Source: Bryopsis sp. KO-2023 (taxonomy: Eukaryota > Chlorophyta > Ulvophyceae > Bryopsidales > Bryopsidaceae). From it: 64,000 nucleotides of DNA. A program made the position numbers and the translations under genes. Location: contig BSYQ01000012.1 of NCBI GenBank assembly GCA_030272585.1, positions 496,001 to 560,000 of the forward strand, in the 5' to 3' direction. The notes under the pieces are model-generated. The model saw only the letters and a list, made by a program, of their open reading frames with translations. It had not been told where the DNA came from and did no database searches. Positions 1 through 9,827 of the stretch are shown piece by piece (position 1 is the stretch's first letter; every line of letters starts with the position of its first letter).

Positions 1-354
1 TGCCAGTAACACGAAAAACAGTCGTTCTGGCAGGTGACTCATTGTCACTCTTTCCAGCGCGCAATCGGTTACCGCACCGCCTGAGTCACGACTGGTTCTA
101 CAGTTAGTCGTAGACTGAATCACCGGCCAAGGTACTAACCTAGTCGGCTGACAGAACGCGAACGGGAAAGTAACACCCGACGTTGTCAAGTGTAAAACTC
201 CTATCTATTTCTGACCTAGTAAGGTTCAAGAAAAGATAGCGACTAGGATTGCAACCAGAACTGAAACAAGTTCGCATCCAAGTCACCAGAAAGTTTGGAA
301 ACTTTCCGGACACACTCCTATTACGTCACAATTCCAGGAAATTCAAACAAAAAC
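1..354 (+). other. Leader region upstream of gag
   Basis: No gene is seen. This should be the 5' untranslated leader of the retrotransposon, possibly with the end of its 5' LTR. TGGCAGGTGACTC near position 28 has the TGG start expected of a tRNA primer-binding site, but I cannot confirm which tRNA would pair. The reading frame is open from 295, but the first ATG is at 355. Confidence 0.4.
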
Positions 355-3192
355 ATGTCCGGCCAGACGCCGCCACAGCTACCACCTATTCCACCTCCTG
401 AGGAGGAAGAGGTGGTGGATAACCAACTAATTCCCGTGGTTTATCCAGATGTGGTGCACCCACCAGCGCAGCAAATACATGATTTGCAGTGGGACAGACA
501 TGTACCCGACCAGGTTGAGGAACCGGACGAAGACTTAGACTCTGAACAAGAGTCGGAAGAGTCCGGGGACGAGGAGTATGATGAGGATATGGAGGACGTC
601 CCGACAATAGAAGTCACCAACATCCTTCACCATGAACATCAGCACATAAACGTCCACCAGCAGGAGGTGCACGTTCATGGTGTGGACGAGGGACAACTTA
701 GGGACACAGCTGAGCATGTGTATGCCGCTGTCTCCTCGAATGTGCAAGAGGTCGCACAAAACCTGGAAGGACAAGTTCACGAGCAGGTTCAGCGTGCAGA
801 GTCGACCTTAAAAGGCGACCTGAAAGAGGAATATGAGCAGTTCGTGCTCTATGTCAGGAAGGAGGCCCAGAAGCTGGTCAACCAAAATACTGAGTCTATA
901 GAAAGACAACAGAAATTGTTAGACCACCAGCACAAATTGCTGGAACAGAATATAAAGTCCACAGAGCGGATCGACAGAAATCTGTTGGGTAAATACGATA
1001 ACGAGGCTATTCTGCAAGAGCGACTCGATCGACTGCAGGAATCAGCCCGTACCCAAGCTGAAGCTGTTGATCAGACCAATGCGCTCAGGGAGAAACAAAT
1101 TCTGTCTCTGCAAGCCTCTCTGACAAAAGTTGCTGAAGGTATGCGCCTACAGCAGACAACGCTGGATAACCTAGCTCGGACTACTGATGAGTCTCGGTGC
1201 GAGCAAGTCGACCACCAAGGCCAGCTAGACACACTCTCAGGCTTGGTAAGCCAGAGCCTAAAAGTGTTGCGGGACTTACACCAAGCCGAAGAACAACGCA
1301 AACAAAGAAGAGCGGAACGAGGCAGTGTGAGTTCTGATGACACTGCAGGAGGACACAGGTCGATGCAACTGATGGAGAAATTTCTATCAGACGCGACAGA
1401 GAAACAGCAGACTTTGGAAAGTAATCTCTCCAAGTATGTTGATTCGAAGTTCAAAGAAACACTGAGTGCGTGGAAAAAACGGGAGAAAGTTCGAGTCCCG
1501 GCTCAGGACCCAGTTGTAGTGGGTATGATGGGAGCAGGAACTGGCACGGTCACTTTGCCGGCCACGACAGCTGCAGCCACAAGCGTTCCTTTTGTGACAT
1601 CCACTCCTCTTACCAGTATCCCATTTCCGGTACCACCTGTTCCGGATCTGAGTACTTTTACTGGTCTAACCACGTTAGGAGGATTGGGTGGTCGCAGCCC
1701 ATCGACAACTGTCGCAGACTCCGTGGGTGGAGGTTCTCCATCTTCCTGGGGTTTATTTACATCCCCAAGAACACGGACGGCATGGAGTCTTGCGCCGCCA
1801 CAAACTATGGCAATGGGCGCACCATTCGGCCAAGCGGGTCAACTTGGCACAGCCAGACCCATACTTAGTGTCCCTGTCACGAGTGTGTTACCACCAACGA
1901 CATCCATGTTAACACAACCACTGACGACAGTTCCGCTGTCTGTCTTCTATCCAATCCCGGCTCTTAACACCCAACCTGGTATGCAACCAGGAAACCAACC
2001 AGGCACCCAACCAAGTTTGGGACAATCCGTAAACCAATACGGAGCACCTTCTGCGAGTAACCCGTATTACGGGTGGGGTTCTTATCCCTCAACTCCATCA
2101 AGCCAGCCACAGGGTGGAAATCGATCTGGTGGTGGTGGAGGGGGACCCGGAGGTGGACCTGGGGGTGGAGGCGGAGGCGGAGGAGGACCACCTGGAAGCG
2201 GAGGGGGATCTTTCCTTTCCGGACCAGGTGGAGGTGGGGGTGGTGGATGGCCGTACCACCCAGGTGGAGGTGGAGGTGGCGGAGGTGGAGGTGGGGGTCC
2301 TCCAGACCCTAACCAAGGCTTTGCTGCTCCGCAAGATCGCCACGGACGGATTCCGTCATCCGTTCGTATTCCTTTCCCAAAGGCCTTCTCAGGTGATGGT
2401 CAGCGATGGATCAGAGATTGGCAACTAGAAATGACGGTCTATTGCCAGACTTTGGACATCGATGAGAGCGTATGGTTCAGGCTCTTCCGCAGTAACCTGA
2501 CCGGAGCTGCTGCTCAGTGGCGAAACGTCCAGGATCTGCGTACAAGGGAAGGAAAAAGACATCCAATCACAAATTGGATTGAGTTTGTTGAGGAACTGGT
2601 CCAAGCATTTGAACCCACCAGAATGTCTGATGTAGCCAGACGCTCCTTACGGAACCTGAAACAGACTGGGTCAGTGCACCAGTACATTGTTGCTTTCCGA
2701 GAACAAGTGCTGAGGATTCCCAACATGACAGATGAAGAACAATACTTCTTCTTCGTGGACGGGTTAAAGTTCCATATCAAACAACAAACTGTGGCTCAAG
2801 TGCCGCACGGCATTGAGTTGGCGATCCAGACGGCGGCTCGTCTTGATGCTATTGCCTCATCCGGAGGAGGAAACTTTCGTGGCCGCGGACGGTGGCGCGG
2901 AGGTAAAGGCCGAGGCCAAAATAAAAAGCAAAACCAACCCCAGACTGATAAGGCAAACCAGATGGGTGGCCAACAGCAACCTCAGCCAGACCAGGCACAA
3001 AACATTGGCCAAGGTCGAGGTCGGGGAAGGGGTGGTGGCCGAGGTCGCGGACGAGGTGGTGGCAGGAATCAAGGACGTGGAGGTGGAGGCGTAAATCCTA
3101 AATGCTATATGTGTGGAAAAACTGGACATATTCAAAGTAAGTGTCCAGAGGGCGAAAAGTTCAAGAAATGGTTAAACGAAAAAGCCGGATGA
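355..3192 (+). CDS. gag: Gag polyprotein of the chromovirus
   Basis: Structural capsid protein of the retrotransposon, about 945 aa from the ATG at 355. The N-terminal third is acidic and then a long coiled coil rich in Q, E and K. The middle is P/S/T-rich and leads into long glycine runs (about 2130-2300). A retrotransposon-gag domain follows (about 2370-2850), with the hallmark W and L/F pattern around RWIRDWQLEM and AAAQWRNVQ. The C-terminus has RG-rich stretches and one zinc knuckle, CYMCGKTGHIQSKC (C-x2-C-x4-H-x4-C), expected to bind the RNA genome. The poly-Gly tract and long coiled coil make this Gag larger than usual for the family. It overlaps pol by 52 bases in the -1 frame. Confidence 0.88.
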   Translation: MSGQTPPQLPPIPPPEEEEVVDNQLIPVVYPDVVHPPAQQIHDLQWDRHVPDQVEEPDEDLDSEQESEESGDEEYDEDMEDVPTIEVTNILHHEHQHINVHQQEVHVHGVDEGQLRDTAEHVYAAVSSNVQEVAQNLEGQVHEQVQRAESTLKGDLKEEYEQFVLYVRKEAQKLVNQNTESIERQQKLLDHQHKLLEQNIKSTERIDRNLLGKYDNEAILQERLDRLQESARTQAEAVDQTNALREKQILSLQASLTKVAEGMRLQQTTLDNLARTTDESRCEQVDHQGQLDTLSGLVSQSLKVLRDLHQAEEQRKQRRAERGSVSSDDTAGGHRSMQLMEKFLSDATEKQQTLESNLSKYVDSKFKETLSAWKKREKVRVPAQDPVVVGMMGAGTGTVTLPATTAAATSVPFVTSTPLTSIPFPVPPVPDLSTFTGLTTLGGLGGRSPSTTVADSVGGGSPSSWGLFTSPRTRTAWSLAPPQTMAMGAPFGQAGQLGTARPILSVPVTSVLPPTTSMLTQPLTTVPLSVFYPIPALNTQPGMQPGNQPGTQPSLGQSVNQYGAPSASNPYYGWGSYPSTPSSQPQGGNRSGGGGGGPGGGPGGGGGGGGGPPGSGGGSFLSGPGGGGGGGWPYHPGGGGGGGGGGGGPPDPNQGFAAPQDRHGRIPSSVRIPFPKAFSGDGQRWIRDWQLEMTVYCQTLDIDESVWFRLFRSNLTGAAAQWRNVQDLRTREGKRHPITNWIEFVEELVQAFEPTRMSDVARRSLRNLKQTGSVHQYIVAFREQVLRIPNMTDEEQYFFFVDGLKFHIKQQTVAQVPHGIELAIQTAARLDAIASSGGGNFRGRGRWRGGKGRGQNKKQNQPQTDKANQMGGQQQPQPDQAQNIGQGRGRGRGGGRGRGRGGGRNQGRGGGGVNPKCYMCGKTGHIQSKCPEGEKFKKWLNEKAG

Positions 3193-5687
3193 ACAGAGCC
3201 CAGACTCGTTCGGCGAAACGCAGAAGGGCACGCCGTCACAGATATAAGCAGCGCCAGAAACTTCTTAGAAAAGAAAGGTTAGCTCGAAATGCAGAAGTGA
3301 ATAAAAGAGCACAAGGGGAAATAGAAAAGAATGCTACCCAAGGTGCAGAGGGATCGATTATGAGTGCTAAGTTGGAAACTCGATCCAGTAAGTGCAGCAC
3401 GCTTACTAGGACAAGTTCAGAATCAAGTTCGGAACCTGTCGACTCTGTTCATGGAGACCTTGGTAGTCCTGAAGGAACTGAGAATTCGGTATCGTTCCCG
3501 CCTCAAGGAACGAAACGAAGTCCGGAAGGAAGGGAACCCGCAAGGGAATCAAATAAGCCTGCCACTCGTTCACCACCAACTGACGAGTCAGCAGCCCCTG
3601 TTCAGGGAACAGGTAGAGGACAAAAAGTGGATGAAGGTCAGTATTCACCTTCTGAGCGTATGTTACCACTAGGAGGTCCTAACCATTTGAAATTTATGGG
3701 ATATGAGATCCGAGCCAGATTAGGAGGAGTACCGATCTCCGCCTATGTTGATTGTGGTGCAACGGAGAACTACATTACCAAGAAACTAGTCACGAGACTG
3801 AAACTCGAAACAACCGAGTGCAAAAAGGGAGTCACTTTGGCGGACGGAACCCTATGTTCACTTGATCGGCGATGCGAAGACTTGCAGCTCAGGATGGGTA
3901 CTTATACCACAACCCTTTCCGCAGACGTCTTCCCAAACCTTTCATATGACATGATACTAGGGCTTCCTTGGTTGATGCAGACCAATCCCAAACTGGACTT
4001 TGCAACAGGCACGCTCAAAGTTCCAGTGGGTGCTGGATGGACAACTGTTCCTATGAAGGAACGACCATCAGATTACTTACAGCACCTAGCACCGGCTATT
4101 GATACAGTCTCAGCGAAGAAGTTATTCTCGCTCGTGAAGAACAGTCCAGAAGTTGATCAGGCATACCTTGTGGTTGTGCGACCAACCACCCCGGAAGATA
4201 TGGCACATCTCATGCAGTATCCATATCCGGGAATTCCAGAAGAGCGTTTGAACGCTACTGGAACCACACCAGCTTATCTCCAGCCGGATGTGGAAAAGGT
4301 AATGCATTCGGGTCTCGACCCAAGGATCAAGGCTGTCCTCACAAGTTTCAAGGATGTGTTCCCGAAAGACTTACCACCCGGTGTTCCTCCAGTCAGAAAA
4401 GGCCACGAATTTAAGGTGGACCTGGAGGACGAACAAATGACCCCAATCCACCGTCCCTTGTACAAACTCTCTCCAGCCGAGCTGGACGAAGTTAGGACAC
4501 AGGTGGATTACCTCCTCGAACAAAGGAAGATCCGACCCTCCGAGAGTCCCTGGGGCGCACCCATACTCTTTGTTCCCAAGAAAGACGGAGGGTTGAGAAT
4601 GTGTGTGGATTACCGTTGGATAAACAAATTCACGGTAAAGAATAGGTATCCACTCCCTCTTCCTGAGGAGTTAATGGACCGTCTCGCCAGAGCGAAGATC
4701 TATACGAAGATCGACCTCCGCTCAGGCTACTGGCAGTTTCCCGTTCGACCCAAGGATACTCCCAAGACGGCATTCCGGACGAGATACGGACATTTCGAAT
4801 TTCTCGTGTGTCCGTTCGGAATGACCAACTGCCCAGCCCAGTTCCAGACCATGGTTCAGGATTTGCTGGGGGAGTTCCTTGACGAGTTTGTAGTGGTGTT
4901 TATCGACGACATCTTGGTCTTTTCCAACTCGGTGGAAGAGCACGTCGAGCACCTAAAACTGGTCTTTGAACGGTTGCGGAAACATAAGTTGTACGCAAAA
5001 GCCAGTAAGTGCGAAGTAGGGGTAGCAGAGACGGACTACCTGGGGTATCATTTGTCGGAAAAAGGCCTTCAACCGATGCAGGATAAGGTTAAGGCTATTC
5101 AACAATGGAAGGAGTTAACTTCGGTCACTGATGTGCGAAGTTTCCTGGGAATGGTATCTTACTATCGTAAGTTCATTCCTGAGTTCGCTAGGATTGCGAG
5201 TCCCTTGACAGATCTAACCAAGAAGGATACTGTCTGGGAATGGGGGCTGAACCAACGCAATGCCTACAACGAACTTAAGGATCGGATTAGCCGCGCACCG
5301 ATCTTACTCCTTCCTGATCCGGCTAAGGAGTACACCGTAATAACGGATGCATCTGGAACTGCATATGGAGCGGTTCTTACCCAGGATCATGGGAAAGGTT
5401 TGCAACCAATTGCATACCTTTCCAGACGATTAAAACCAGCTGAAACGCGATATTCCGCATATGAGCGGGAGCTGGGGGCAATAGCATATGCTTTAGCCCA
5501 GTGGCGACACTACCTTGAGGGGTGCGATGGGGGTGTGAAGGTGTTGACGGACCACAAACCGATCACCCACTTCATGAACCAGAGCACGTTGTCGCGGACC
5601 CAAACCCGGTGGTTAAACTCAGGGTTTTTCCAATCCATAGGTCCAAAAAATCGTCTATATCCAGGGGAAAGCCAATGTCTTGGCTGA
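3141..5687 (+). CDS. pol: Pol, protease-reverse transcriptase-RNase H part
   Basis: The pol frame is open from 3141 just after a stop; its first ATG is 3168, and it is more likely expressed by frameshifting from gag. After a basic linker comes an aspartic protease with active site DCGAT at about 3750 (D-C-G in place of the usual D-T/S-G) and the later ILGLPWL motif. Reverse transcriptase follows, with VPKKDGGLRMCVDYR, FRTRYGHFEFLVCPFGM and catalytic FIDD at 4899-4910. The RNase H domain has TDASGTAYGAVL, YSAYERELGAI and LTDHKP. The frame runs off into an unrelated C-terminus after the A6 run at 5645-5650, where the integrase frame takes over, so the polyprotein is split by one base. Confidence 0.88.
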   Translation: MSRGRKVQEMVKRKSRMNRAQTRSAKRRRARRHRYKQRQKLLRKERLARNAEVNKRAQGEIEKNATQGAEGSIMSAKLETRSSKCSTLTRTSSESSSEPVDSVHGDLGSPEGTENSVSFPPQGTKRSPEGREPARESNKPATRSPPTDESAAPVQGTGRGQKVDEGQYSPSERMLPLGGPNHLKFMGYEIRARLGGVPISAYVDCGATENYITKKLVTRLKLETTECKKGVTLADGTLCSLDRRCEDLQLRMGTYTTTLSADVFPNLSYDMILGLPWLMQTNPKLDFATGTLKVPVGAGWTTVPMKERPSDYLQHLAPAIDTVSAKKLFSLVKNSPEVDQAYLVVVRPTTPEDMAHLMQYPYPGIPEERLNATGTTPAYLQPDVEKVMHSGLDPRIKAVLTSFKDVFPKDLPPGVPPVRKGHEFKVDLEDEQMTPIHRPLYKLSPAELDEVRTQVDYLLEQRKIRPSESPWGAPILFVPKKDGGLRMCVDYRWINKFTVKNRYPLPLPEELMDRLARAKIYTKIDLRSGYWQFPVRPKDTPKTAFRTRYGHFEFLVCPFGMTNCPAQFQTMVQDLLGEFLDEFVVVFIDDILVFSNSVEEHVEHLKLVFERLRKHKLYAKASKCEVGVAETDYLGYHLSEKGLQPMQDKVKAIQQWKELTSVTDVRSFLGMVSYYRKFIPEFARIASPLTDLTKKDTVWEWGLNQRNAYNELKDRISRAPILLLPDPAKEYTVITDASGTAYGAVLTQDHGKGLQPIAYLSRRLKPAETRYSAYERELGAIAYALAQWRHYLEGCDGGVKVLTDHKPITHFMNQSTLSRTQTRWLNSGFFQSIGPKNRLYPGESQCLG
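3171..3177 (+). promoter_or_regulatory. Candidate -1 ribosomal frameshift site, G TTA AAC
   Basis: GTTAAAC lies inside the 52-base gag-pol overlap. TTA and AAC are in-frame gag codons, so it fits the X XXY YYZ pattern and a -1 slip lands exactly in the pol frame. The same heptamer serves arterivirus frameshifting. A weak 5-bp stem (CGGCG 3211-3215 with CGCCG 3231-3235) lies 33 bases downstream, farther than usual. An ATG at 3168 in the pol frame is an alternative start by reinitiation. Confidence 0.5.
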
Positions 5688-7260
5688 TGCGTTATCCCGG
5701 AGCCTTCCTGGTCCGCCAGACCAGCTCAATAACCTCTCCACTTGGGAAGTGGCAGAGAAGGAGGCATGGAAAGAGGCTTTGAGAAGTGATGAACAACTCA
5801 AGCCTATCTTTGAAAGGATGGAACGAGGGGTTTCTCCGCAATACAAGCTGGACGACGGGTTCTTGTATTATACCAAAACAGACCCAGGTCCTAGTTTGCT
5901 TGTGGTCCCTGCTTCTTTCCAGAAACGGATTCTGGAAGAGCATCACGACGTTCCCAGTGCAGGTCATGTTGGAGCAGACCGCATGACCGAAGTACTTACC
6001 CGCAATTACTGGTGGAAAGGCGTTGGGTTAGCCGTAAAGGCATACGTGAAAACGTGCCCAACTTGTCAACTAAACAAATCGGACTTGCAAAGACAGAAAG
6101 GTCTTTTGCAGCCGTTGCCTATCCCAGACCAGAAATGGGAACAGATCACGACGGACTTGGTTACCGACCTACCGTCTTCCCATGGCTTCACAGCAATCGC
6201 TGTCTTTGTAGACCGATTGACGAAGTATGCGAGGTTCGTACCCTGTAACAAAACTATCACGGCGCCAGAATACGCAAAGCTGTTCGTGGAGAACATATAC
6301 AAACACTACGGGCTGCCTAAAATCATAGTTTCGGATCGGGATCCAAGGTTCACAAGTTTGTTCTGGACCTCCCTTTTCAAACTTTTAGGTACTCAGCTCC
6401 GGATGAGCACTGCATACCATCCGCAAACGGATGGGCAGTCGGAAGTCACCATCCGGGTGCTGGAGGATTTCCTGCGTCCGTATGTGGAACGGTACCCAGA
6501 CCGTTGGGTGGATTATTTGCCGACCGCGGAATTTGCCGCAAATAATTCACGGAATGTCTCCACAGGCTACGCGCCAGCCCAGCTTCTGTATGGCCAGAAC
6601 ATGGGGCAGATAGTTGTTGCCAGGAAGGGAGTTCGGACGGGCGATGAATCGGAAATGGCGGCTGAGATGGTACGTCGAATGGACGACCAAATGCGAAACG
6701 CTAAGGCGAAATACGCAGAGGCACAGAACCGCATGTGCACCTCAGCAAACAAACGTCGAAGGAAAGTGGATTTTCAGGTTGGCGATGAAGTGCTGGTACA
6801 AAGCAAGTATATTCCCCTTGCTTCACTTCAGAAAATCCCACCGAAAATCCGCCGACGATTTGTTGGACCTTTCCGGGTGGCTAGCCGAATTGGGGCTGTC
6901 GCCTACCGTCTTGACCTTCCCGACCACTGGAAAATCCACCCAACTTTCCATGTGTCGAAACTGAAGGCTTACTCTCGGCTTGATGACGATCAGCGAGAGA
7001 TAGACGCTCCAGAGGGGGAGCTAGTGGATGGAACCATCGAATTCGAGGTCGAGCGCATCCTCAGAGATCGGGGCACTACTCGCAAGGAGTACCTGATCCT
7101 TTGGAAGGGCTACGATTTGATGGAATCCACCTGGGAGCCAGAAAGCCACCTGGCCAATGCCCAGGACTTGCTTAAGGAGTACTTAGCCAACAAACCGGAG
7201 GATAAACAAGTGACCCAGTCTAAGAAAAAGACTAGGGCCCAACGCAGAACTCGAACCTAA
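5641..7260 (+). CDS. pol: Pol, integrase and chromodomain part
   Basis: Continuation of pol in the +1 frame relative to the upstream part; the frame is open from 5641 and there is no start codon of its own, so this is not a separate gene. Integrase shows an HHCC zinc-binding domain (HH at about 5941, then H and CPTCQ at about 6057), followed by the D-D-E core: TTDLVTD, then VSDRDPRF at about 6330, then the E of GQSEVTIRVLEDF at about 6440. After the GPF/Y-like RRFVGPF module, a C-terminal chromodomain (about 7020-7190) has FEVERIL, YLILWKGYD and STWEPE. In chromoviruses this domain steers integration toward particular chromatin. The ORF ends in a K/R-rich tail. Confidence 0.88.
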   Translation, partial: VQKIVYIQGKANVLADALSRSLPGPPDQLNNLSTWEVAEKEAWKEALRSDEQLKPIFERMERGVSPQYKLDDGFLYYTKTDPGPSLLVVPASFQKRILEEHHDVPSAGHVGADRMTEVLTRNYWWKGVGLAVKAYVKTCPTCQLNKSDLQRQKGLLQPLPIPDQKWEQITTDLVTDLPSSHGFTAIAVFVDRLTKYARFVPCNKTITAPEYAKLFVENIYKHYGLPKIIVSDRDPRFTSLFWTSLFKLLGTQLRMSTAYHPQTDGQSEVTIRVLEDFLRPYVERYPDRWVDYLPTAEFAANNSRNVSTGYAPAQLLYGQNMGQIVVARKGVRTGDESEMAAEMVRRMDDQMRNAKAKYAEAQNRMCTSANKRRRKVDFQVGDEVLVQSKYIPLASLQKIPPKIRRRFVGPFRVASRIGAVAYRLDLPDHWKIHPTFHVSKLKAYSRLDDDQREIDAPEGELVDGTIEFEVERILRDRGTTRKEYLILWKGYDLMESTWEPESHLANAQDLLKEYLANKPEDKQVTQSKKKTRAQRRTRT

Positions 7261-7853
7261 ACAGGGATCATTACCACTCTGTTCACGCTCGACTTAATAC
7301 TATCCTTCCAGCTGGGGGAAAAAGATTAAGCCGAGAAAGTCGATTTGGAACGCTATCCAGATGGGATACCAAAAAGACTTAGGAAAAGAGCACCAAGTAG
7401 AACTCCCGGAAAAGCCTAGGGAAAGTTTCCATCTTTTCCTAGGGAAAGTTTCCATCTTTTCCGGCGAACGGGTTGCTATCTTTTCCCGTGACAGAACTGT
7501 GAACGGTTCGCAGGACGGGCTAGGGGTCAGTTTTCTTTCCGGGGAGGTTTACCTAACGCACAACTCACACGCTCATAGCGACTGACAACAGGTGATGGGG
7601 ACATTGGATCAAGTGATGGGTTAATGTCCGACCTGGAGGTCACGTGATTGCGCCGCAGGTGGAACTGAGTTGACATAAGCAAGGTAGGGCGGTTGAGGGA
7701 AAGGAGTCGAGTGGAAAACAACTGGGTGGCAGCGGAAAAACGAAAGGCAGTGGCGGCGAGAAAGGCGGAAAAGGAAAAAGTGGAACTCTCGCCGACGCTT
7801 GCCCACCCAGAGGGGAACCCAAACCACTTATCACACCACCTAAGGCGAAAATC
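7261..7853 (+). other. Spacer between integrase and the third ORF
   Basis: No gene is evident. A purine tract (GGGGGAAAAAG, about 7315) could be a polypurine tract, and a 25-28 bp unit containing GGGAAAGTTTCCATC occurs twice in tandem at about 7417-7462. I found no LTR here, so I read it as internal spacer or promoter for the next ORF. Confidence 0.4.
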
Positions 7854-9404
7854 ATGAAAACTCTCCCAGCTCCTTCGGTGCTTTCGAAACTTCGGAACTT
7901 CGAAACATCGCTGCTCAAAGGAACCTCCAAGATCGTAATTCGCCCACCGACAGAGTTGCCGGAAAAACTGCCGGAAAAACCTAGTTCCAGAACAGGAAAA
8001 ACACTCGACCGGGACGCCGACCCAGCTACTCTCCAAGCTAGGTGTCAACGGTTACAGGACGATGTGTTGGAACTCCGTGCAGAACGCGACGCACAACGCG
8101 CGCGGGCGGATCAGGCAGAGAAGCACCTGAAAAAGTTTGAGGGTGTAGCTCAAAGACTCTGCAATCAAGTAACCCAACTTGAACACGATCTGGAAATCGC
8201 CCGGCAGGCGAGAGGAACCGCTGAACAGGAGCTGAAACAGCTTCACAAGGAACTCGATTCTGCGAACCAGACGCAGAAGAAGCTGAAAGCGCAGCTGACG
8301 AAACAGCAGCCGCACCTGACGTCCACAGACGAAAGGTCGGCCTGGCAAACGGCTGTGTACTCGTCTGAGGCACAGTCCGGGTTGATGAGCCGGTTGCTCC
8401 ACAGCGTTCCCGCACGCTTTGGGGACTATGTGGAAAACCTTTGTCGGGCGACGATGGACGATATCATCGAGCAGGGTGCTGGAGCTGCTGCTGCGATCAG
8501 AGACGGAGAGGAGCCGGTCTACTACGGCAAGGGAAACGTTCCGGTTAACCACCGGCTTGCCGGGTATGACTATGCGCAGGTGGACAAAACGCTCGAGAGA
8601 ATCAGAAATCGTGCACCGGGGCACTTTGACGTTCCCGACGTTGCAGACGATATGATCTCAGAGCCACAACCCAGGAGAATCCGCGACCTGACCGGGGGAC
8701 AGACCGGGGGAAAGACCGACGAAAAGTCGGCGCCCAAGAAAAGGAAGGAGAGAGAGGAAGAGGAGGCGCTCGCCGACATGTCCAAGAGGTTCAAGGACAG
8801 GCGTGGGGAAAAGCCACCGATCTGCTTGTGGTGCTATTCGCCGCCGGCGCTGGCGGATAGCTACGTGATCACCACATGCACGAGCCACACGGTGTGCCGA
8901 ACCCACTGGAACCTCATGATTATCCTCGTGCGCTTATACGGGGTGTGGCAGGAACAGCGAATCGACCCGCCACAGGTTCAGCTGAAGGACCTACATTTGG
9001 ACATGCGGGAGCCAGACTTCCAGCCACTCCTTCAGGCTCCACCCACGACCCAGACTCTCACCGAGTGCTATCAGTGCTTGCGAAGGGGCATGGGCTTTCC
9101 GAAAGGCCTTGCCCTGAAGCGCTTGGGTCCGTTGGTGAAAAAGTGGGCGGAGGAGTATGAGAAGCAGGAAAAAGAGAGAACACCCGAACCAGAAACAAAA
9201 GGAGAACAGGACCTAGAACAGGACGAAGGAAAAAGTCCTTCCGCGTCCAGCAGGAGTCCATCCTCGGAGCCCTCGTCTTTGGGACCTCTTCCTCCACCTT
9301 TGGATGAGGATTTCCCTCCTTTGGATGTGGATGAGGACGAGCCTCCGATCGACTTGGTGGCAGAGCCAGTCGATGAACCAGCTGAACAACCAGCTGGCGG
9401 CTGA
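7854..9404 (+). CDS. Third retrotransposon ORF: coiled coil plus RING-like Cys/His cluster
   Basis: A 516-aa ORF with a proper ATG, downstream of integrase and before the presumed 3' LTR, so probably part of the element. Residues about 60-165 form a coiled coil rich in L, E, Q and K. At about residues 320-415 a Cys/His series reads C-x2-C-x14-C-x2-H-x2-C-x2-H-x53-C-x2-C, which resembles a RING-type cross-brace zinc domain, although the last spacer is long. The C-terminus is acidic, P/S/E-rich and ends DEPAEQPAGG. RING domains often act as ubiquitin ligases; that role here is inference only. It is not a known gypsy env: I see no signal peptide or membrane segment. Confidence 0.7.
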   Translation: MKTLPAPSVLSKLRNFETSLLKGTSKIVIRPPTELPEKLPEKPSSRTGKTLDRDADPATLQARCQRLQDDVLELRAERDAQRARADQAEKHLKKFEGVAQRLCNQVTQLEHDLEIARQARGTAEQELKQLHKELDSANQTQKKLKAQLTKQQPHLTSTDERSAWQTAVYSSEAQSGLMSRLLHSVPARFGDYVENLCRATMDDIIEQGAGAAAAIRDGEEPVYYGKGNVPVNHRLAGYDYAQVDKTLERIRNRAPGHFDVPDVADDMISEPQPRRIRDLTGGQTGGKTDEKSAPKKRKEREEEEALADMSKRFKDRRGEKPPICLWCYSPPALADSYVITTCTSHTVCRTHWNLMIILVRLYGVWQEQRIDPPQVQLKDLHLDMREPDFQPLLQAPPTTQTLTECYQCLRRGMGFPKGLALKRLGPLVKKWAEEYEKQEKERTPEPETKGEQDLEQDEGKSPSASSRSPSSEPSSLGPLPPPLDEDFPPLDVDEDEPPIDLVAEPVDEPAEQPAGG

Positions 9405-9792
9405 GATGGGTTCTGGAATAACAACGAAAAGCAGACCAAGCCGGAGACCAAGCTACCGTCCAAGCCAGAGACCAAGCCTCAAGACAGAACGGGGTTTTTC
9501 TGTGGGGTTGAGCATGGGTTTGGTTTGGGATTTTTCATCGGTTTGTTTGGGGTTTAGTTTGACGTTTAGTTGGGGTTTTTGTTGTGGGTTTGTTTGGGGT
9601 TTCTTTTTCTTCTAGTTCGACCTTTTTCTTTCTTTCTTTCCAGGGTTGTGACGGGTGTGGACACCCTCTCGTGGGGGGGGGGACAAATTGATAGTAGTAA
9701 CTCGGGTTTAGGGGTATTGTGTAGTACAATGGGATGTACGACAGGGTTTATAGGGCAGGGGGCCCTCCTGTAAAAATTAATCTTCCCAGTGA

Positions 9793-9827
<35 letters not shown>

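Larger units (their letters stand above)
1..9690 (+). mobile_element. Ty3/gypsy chromovirus-type LTR retrotransposon, 5' end outside the window
   Basis: The order gag, protease, reverse transcriptase, RNase H, integrase, chromodomain and then a third ORF runs uninterrupted on the plus strand. The Ty3/gypsy class follows from integrase lying after RNase H, and the chromodomain at the integrase C-terminus marks the chromovirus lineage. A run of G with a short purine context at about 9672-9683, just before a TG (9689), is a plausible polypurine tract and 3' LTR start, which would place the third ORF inside the element. I could not match the first 300 bases to anything after 9690, so the LTRs are not proven. 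The only coding defect I see is a one-base shift at 5645-5650. Confidence 0.85.

Noticed and set aside
1071-1454. Minus-strand ORF opposite gag
   Set aside because: Antisense shadow within the coiled-coil part of gag.
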